Assembly: GCA_035533015.1 (NCBI GenBank)
Contig: DATLUQ010000029.1
Span: forward strand, 1 to 64,000
DNA: 64,000 nucleotides
Source of the DNA: Gemmatimonadaceae bacterium
GTDB lineage: Bacteria; Gemmatimonadota; Gemmatimonadetes; Gemmatimonadales; Gemmatimonadaceae
Reading direction: 5' to 3'
The notes beneath the pieces are model-generated. The model was not told the DNA's origin and ran no database searches. It saw only the letters and a list, made by a program, of their open reading frames with translations. A program made the position numbers and the translations under genes. Below, piece after piece: positions 59,575-64,000 of the stretch; within the stretch, counting starts at the first letter, position 1, and each line of letters starts with the position of its first letter.

Positions 59575-60826
59575 CGCCCTGCGCGTGGACGTCGCCGTGG
59601 TGGGCGCCGGCCCGACAGGGCTTGCCGCGGCTGCGCGCGCCGCGGAGTCCGGCGCGCGCGTGGTGGTCGTGGACCAGTCGTCACATCTCGGCGGGCAGAT
59701 CTGGCGCCACCGCGAGCGCGCCGAGCTCTGGGCGGCGGCGCGCGCCTGGATGGACCGCTTCGAAGCGTCAAACGCACGGTATCTCCCGCGCGCGACGGTC
59801 GCCGACGCCTGCGGCGGACGGTTGATGGTCGTGACGTCCGAGGGGCCGCTCACGATTCATGCCGCCGCGACGGTGCTCGCCACCGGGGCGCGCGAGCTGT
59901 TCCTGCCGTTCCCCGGTTGGACACTGCCCAACGTGTTCGGGGTGGGCGGACTCCAGGCCCTCATCAAGAGCGGCCTCTCGGTGCAGGGCAAGCGCGTCGT
60001 GATCGCGGGGACGGGACCGCTGATCTTTCCCGTCGCGGCCACCGTGGCTGCGCACGGGGCACGCCTCGCCGCAGTGTGCGAGCAGGCGCGGCGCCGTGAC
60101 GTGTTCGCCTTCGGTGCCGGCCTCTGGAATTCGCCGGCCAAGCTGTGGGCCGCGGCGACGTACCGCCGTGCATTCCGCGGCGTGCCGTTTCGCATGGGCA
60201 CGTGGGTGGAACGCGCCGAGGGGGCGCGGCAGGTGGAACGCGCCACGCTCACCGACGGCGGCCGGCGGTGGACGGTGGAGTGCGACCTGCTGGCCACGGC
60301 GTGCGGACTCGTCCCCAACGTGGAGCTGGGAATCGCCCTCGGCTGCCGCATCGCGGGAGGGATGCTCGTCGTGGACGACGCGCAGCGCACGTCGGTGCCC
60401 AACGTGTACGCCGCGGGAGAATGCGTGGGGGTTGGCGGTGTGGACCTCGCGCTCCTGGAAGGGGAGATCGCGGGGCTCGCCGCCGCGGGCCAGCCGTCCA
60501 ACCGGCTGCACCGGGCGCGCGATCGCGCCCGCGCGATGGTCGCGCGCCTCGACAGGGCGTTCGCTCCGCGGGCCGAACTCATCAGCCGCGCCGACGCGGA
60601 CACGGTGGTCTGCCGCTGCGAAGACGTGCGGGTCGGAGACCTGAACCCCGACTGGAGCGGCCGGGAGGCCAAGCTGGCCACGCGCGCCGGCATGGGCGCC
60701 TGCCAGGGCCGCGTGTGCGGAACCGTGCTGGAGCGGATGTACGATTGGGCGCCTGGCACGGTACGGCCTCCGATCGCGCCCGTGTGCGTGGACGCGCTCG
60801 CCGCCGGCGGCGACCTGATCGGGTGA
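59567..60826 (+). CDS. FAD/NAD(P)-dependent oxidoreductase subunit with BFD-like [2Fe-2S] domain
   Basis: A 419-residue protein from ATG 59567, overlapping the ferredoxin gene by eight bases. VAVVGAGPTGLAAAARAAES is the FAD loop and VVIAGTGPLIFPVAATVAAHG the second Rossmann. The C-terminal VVCRCEDVRVGDL...GMGACQGRVCG is a BFD/Fer2-BFD cluster site with four cysteines. This alpha-subunit type partners the DadA-like chain and ferredoxin in heteromeric hydroxyproline or sarcosine dehydrogenases and passes electrons on, perhaps to the quinone pool. It is the last gene of the operon; 100 bases follow before icd. Confidence 0.85.
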   Translation: MADALRVDVAVVGAGPTGLAAAARAAESGARVVVVDQSSHLGGQIWRHRERAELWAAARAWMDRFEASNARYLPRATVADACGGRLMVVTSEGPLTIHAAATVLATGARELFLPFPGWTLPNVFGVGGLQALIKSGLSVQGKRVVIAGTGPLIFPVAATVAAHGARLAAVCEQARRRDVFAFGAGLWNSPAKLWAAATYRRAFRGVPFRMGTWVERAEGARQVERATLTDGGRRWTVECDLLATACGLVPNVELGIALGCRIAGGMLVVDDAQRTSVPNVYAAGECVGVGGVDLALLEGEIAGLAAAGQPSNRLHRARDRARAMVARLDRAFAPRAELISRADADTVVCRCEDVRVGDLNPDWSGREAKLATRAGMGACQGRVCGTVLERMYDWAPGTVRPPIAPVCVDALAAGGDLIG

Positions 60827-60846
60827 CGCACAGCCATCGCGGCCGG

Positions 60847-60876
60847 TTGCCCGCAATCCGGACAAACCTGTAGCTT
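60847..60876 (+). promoter_or_regulatory. Candidate promoter for icd (TTGCCC-18-TAGCTT)
   Basis: TTGCCC (60847-60852), 18-base spacer, TAGCTT (60871-60876), about 50 bases before ATG 60928. Matches the recurrent TAGCTT box described elsewhere in the window. Confidence 0.45.
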
Positions 60877-60927
60877 ACGCTGCGCAGAAGGTCGTGCGGT
60901 TTCACCGTTCACATACAGGCGCCCCCA

Positions 60928-62175
<1,248 letters not shown>

Positions 62176-62217
62176 ACGGCCGGCCTGGACCTATCACCAT
62201 ACACTCATATCCACCCC

Positions 62218-63696
62218 ATGGCCATTCCGATCGCAGCGCGTGCCGCCGAGTTTGGCACGCTCGACACGCCGCTCCTCGCCATCGCACTCGGCGCCGGTGA
62301 TGCGCTCCCGCCCGCGCTCGCCCCTGTGGACGCGGCCACCCTCGGCGCGATCGGCCGCGCCCTCGCATCGCGTGACTTCCGCGGCGGCCGCGATGAAGTC
62401 CTCACGCTCGCCGGCGGCGCGCAAGGCATCCGCCGCGTGCTGCTCGTGGGCACGGGAAAGCCGACGCGGCGCACCGACGCGCTGCGCCGGGCCGCCACGC
62501 TGGCGGCCCGAAACGCGGCCCGGCTGGGCACCGGCGCCATCGCCTTCTACGCCGGTCCACTCACCGCCGCCGAGTCCGAAGCCGTGACCGTGGGGCTCAT
62601 CGCCGGCGGGTGGCGCTACGACGACGTCAAGACGCCGCCGCCGGCCGATGAACGGCGCGCCGCGCTGGCGGCCGGCACCGTCCTCGCTCCCGACCTTGCG
62701 GCCGCCGAGCGCGGCGTCGTGACCGGAACGGCGATCGGCGAGGGCCAGTCGCTGGCCCGCACGCTCGGTATGATGCCGGGCAATCTCTGCACGCCTGATT
62801 TCCTCGCCGACACGGCGCGTGACATCGCCAAGCGACACGGCTTGCCGTGCACGGTGCTCGGCCGCGCCGACATGGAAAAGGAGGGGATGGGGTCGTTCCT
62901 GGCCGTGGCCCAGGGTACGCCGCAGGACCCCAAGCTCATCGCGCTCGAATACCGGAAGGGCCCCAAGAACGGCAAACCGGTGGTGCTCGTCGGCAAGGGA
63001 CTGTGCTTCGACTCGGGCGGTATCTCCATCAAGCCGGCCGCGAGCATGGAATGGATGAAGTACGACATGTGCGGGGCAGCCGGCGTGCTGGGCGCCATGG
63101 AGGCGATCGCCCGCCTGGGGCTCGCCGTGAACGTGGTTGGCCTCGTGGGCTCCACCACCAACATGGTCTCGGCCACGGCGGTCAAGCCGGGCGACGTGGT
63201 GAAGAGCCACCTGGGCAAGTACATCGAGATCATCAACACCGACGCCGAGGGGCGGCTCGTGCTGGCTGACGTCCTGTCGTACGCCCGCCGCTACGAACCG
63301 ACGGCCGTGATCGACGCGGCCACGCTCACCGGTGCCTGCGTGATCGCGCTTGGACACAGCGCCACGGCCGTGCTCGGCACCGACCGACAGCTCGTGCAGG
63401 AAGTGCTCGACGCCGGCGACCGGTCGGGCGAACGCGGCTGGGAGTTGCCGCTGTGGGACGATTACAAGCCGCTCATCAAGTCCGAAGTGGCCGATATCAA
63501 GAACGTCGGCGGCCGCGCGGCGGGAACGATCACGGCCGCGCTGTTCCTGGCTGAATTCGCCGAGGCGTTCCCGTGGGTTCACCTCGACATCGCCGGCACC
63601 GCGTATAGTGAGACCGATCTGGTGACCATCCCCAGCGGCCCCACGGGCGTACCGGTGGGCATCTTCGTCGAGTTCGTGCGGGGGCGGGCGAGCTGA
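62218..63696 (+). CDS. pepA: Leucyl aminopeptidase (M17, PepA-like)
   Basis: A 492-residue M17 cytosolic aminopeptidase. The C-terminal catalytic domain shows VGKGLCFDSGGISIKPA (metal Lys and Asp), MKYDMCGAAGVLG, INTDAEGRLVLADVLSYA (the M17 signature with Asp, Glu and Arg) and the roof GITAALFLAEF-like end. The N-terminal 160 residues are the variable alpha/beta domain (GGAQGIRRVLLVGTGK). It removes N-terminal residues from peptides and forms hexamers with two metals per subunit. It begins 42 bases after icd and couples to the next gene by CTGA. Confidence 0.9.
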   Translation: MAIPIAARAAEFGTLDTPLLAIALGAGDALPPALAPVDAATLGAIGRALASRDFRGGRDEVLTLAGGAQGIRRVLLVGTGKPTRRTDALRRAATLAARNAARLGTGAIAFYAGPLTAAESEAVTVGLIAGGWRYDDVKTPPPADERRAALAAGTVLAPDLAAAERGVVTGTAIGEGQSLARTLGMMPGNLCTPDFLADTARDIAKRHGLPCTVLGRADMEKEGMGSFLAVAQGTPQDPKLIALEYRKGPKNGKPVVLVGKGLCFDSGGISIKPAASMEWMKYDMCGAAGVLGAMEAIARLGLAVNVVGLVGSTTNMVSATAVKPGDVVKSHLGKYIEIINTDAEGRLVLADVLSYARRYEPTAVIDAATLTGACVIALGHSATAVLGTDRQLVQEVLDAGDRSGERGWELPLWDDYKPLIKSEVADIKNVGGRAAGTITAALFLAEFAEAFPWVHLDIAGTAYSETDLVTIPSGPTGVPVGIFVEFVRGRAS

Positions 63697-64000
63697 CGCG
63701 TTCACTGGTCCGCGCCCTCTGGTGTGCCGGCCTCGGCCTCCTGGTCGGGGCCGCTTTGCCTTCGGCGGCCCGCGCCCAGGGGCGGGACACGGTCGTCAAG
63801 CGCGACACGTTGGTCAGGCGCGATACCTCGGCCAAACGCGACACGCTGGTGAAAACGGACTCCGCGGCCAGAGCGGCGGCCCGCGTGCCTGGCAACACCG
63901 TGCCACCAGCGGACACGACGGTGCGGGCCGACACCGCTCCGCCGCACATACCGCTGCCCGTCGATACGGTGCGGCGCGACACGATCAAGGCACCGTTGGC
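63693..64000 (+). CDS. Partial exported protein with RDT repeats (likely CTG start)
   Basis: The frame has no ATG, GTG or TTG between an upstream stop (63609-63611) and an obvious signal peptide, so CTG 63693, preceded by a G-rich tract and overlapping the pepA stop as CTGA, is the likely start. The signal is VRALWCAGLGLLVGAALPSAARAQ. The mature part then repeats Arg-Asp-Thr units (GRDTVVKRDTLVRRDTSAKR, later RADTAPP, VRRDT), a low-complexity spacer with alternating charge. The gene runs off the window end, so the downstream domain is unknown. Confidence 0.6.
   Translation, partial: MTRSLVRALWCAGLGLLVGAALPSAARAQGRDTVVKRDTLVRRDTSAKRDTLVKTDSAARAAARVPGNTVPPADTTVRADTAPPHIPLPVDTVRRDTIKAPL

Overview
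The window is high-GC DNA from a diderm (Gram-negative-type) bacterium. It encodes TonB-dependent, TolC-like and RND envelope proteins, lipoproteins, secreted M28 peptidases and Ig-like secreted proteins. The overall gene set and style resemble Gemmatimonadota. That phylum call is an inference, because there is no rRNA or other marker gene here.

Layout. 1-5.3 kb: a partial Ig-like secreted protein, a decayed M28 peptidase (frameshifted, N-terminally truncated), an IS91-type transposase remnant, and two lipoproteins. 5.4-14.8 kb: ion and envelope housekeeping, comprising DUF2252, an NRAMP-like transporter with an MgtE-N/CBS partner, a 36-residue membrane peptide coupled to a GT87-like glycosyltransferase, a multicopper oxidase with a permuted motif order, and a ClC-CBS chloride channel. 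14.8-36.1 kb: one 18-gene run on the minus strand, most genes overlapping by 1 or 4 bases. 36.35-38.4 kb: a divergent 3-hydroxyacyl-CoA dehydrogenase/enoyl-CoA hydratase fusion. 38.4-50 kb: metal transport (two coupled ZIP-like proteins, an HME-RND efflux operon), a B12-radical SAM protein and small membrane proteins. 50-54.6 kb: a TonB receptor, an intact M28 peptidase and a small secreted protein. 54.9-60.8 kb: a complete 4-hydroxyproline catabolic operon. 60.9-64 kb: isocitrate dehydrogenase, leucyl aminopeptidase and a partial secreted protein.

The central system is anaerobic benzoyl-CoA degradation. The minus-strand run starts with bcrC-bcrB-bcrA-bcrD (ATP-dependent class I benzoyl-CoA reductase) and includes dch, had and oah. 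Together these cover dearomatisation through hydrolytic ring opening. The divergent HCDH/ECH fusion, a thiolase and an SDR can carry the 3-hydroxypimeloyl-CoA product into beta-oxidation. A molybdenum hydroxylase (FAD subunit plus a fused FeS-Mo subunit) and a CoA ligase feed substrates in. A TetR regulator lies inside the operon, and a palindrome placed over both divergent promoters is its likely operator.

The same operon also holds a second, unusual 2-hydroxyacyl-CoA dehydratase/benzoyl-CoA reductase-like module in which subunit and activase genes alternate. One of its subunits is fused in frame to a ketopantoate-reductase-type dehydrogenase and lacks one conserved cysteine. The operon ends with a hemerythrin translationally coupled to had. 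I regard this combination as the most novel part of the window. No ferredoxin, ferredoxin-reducing enzyme or glutaryl-CoA dehydrogenase gene is present here.
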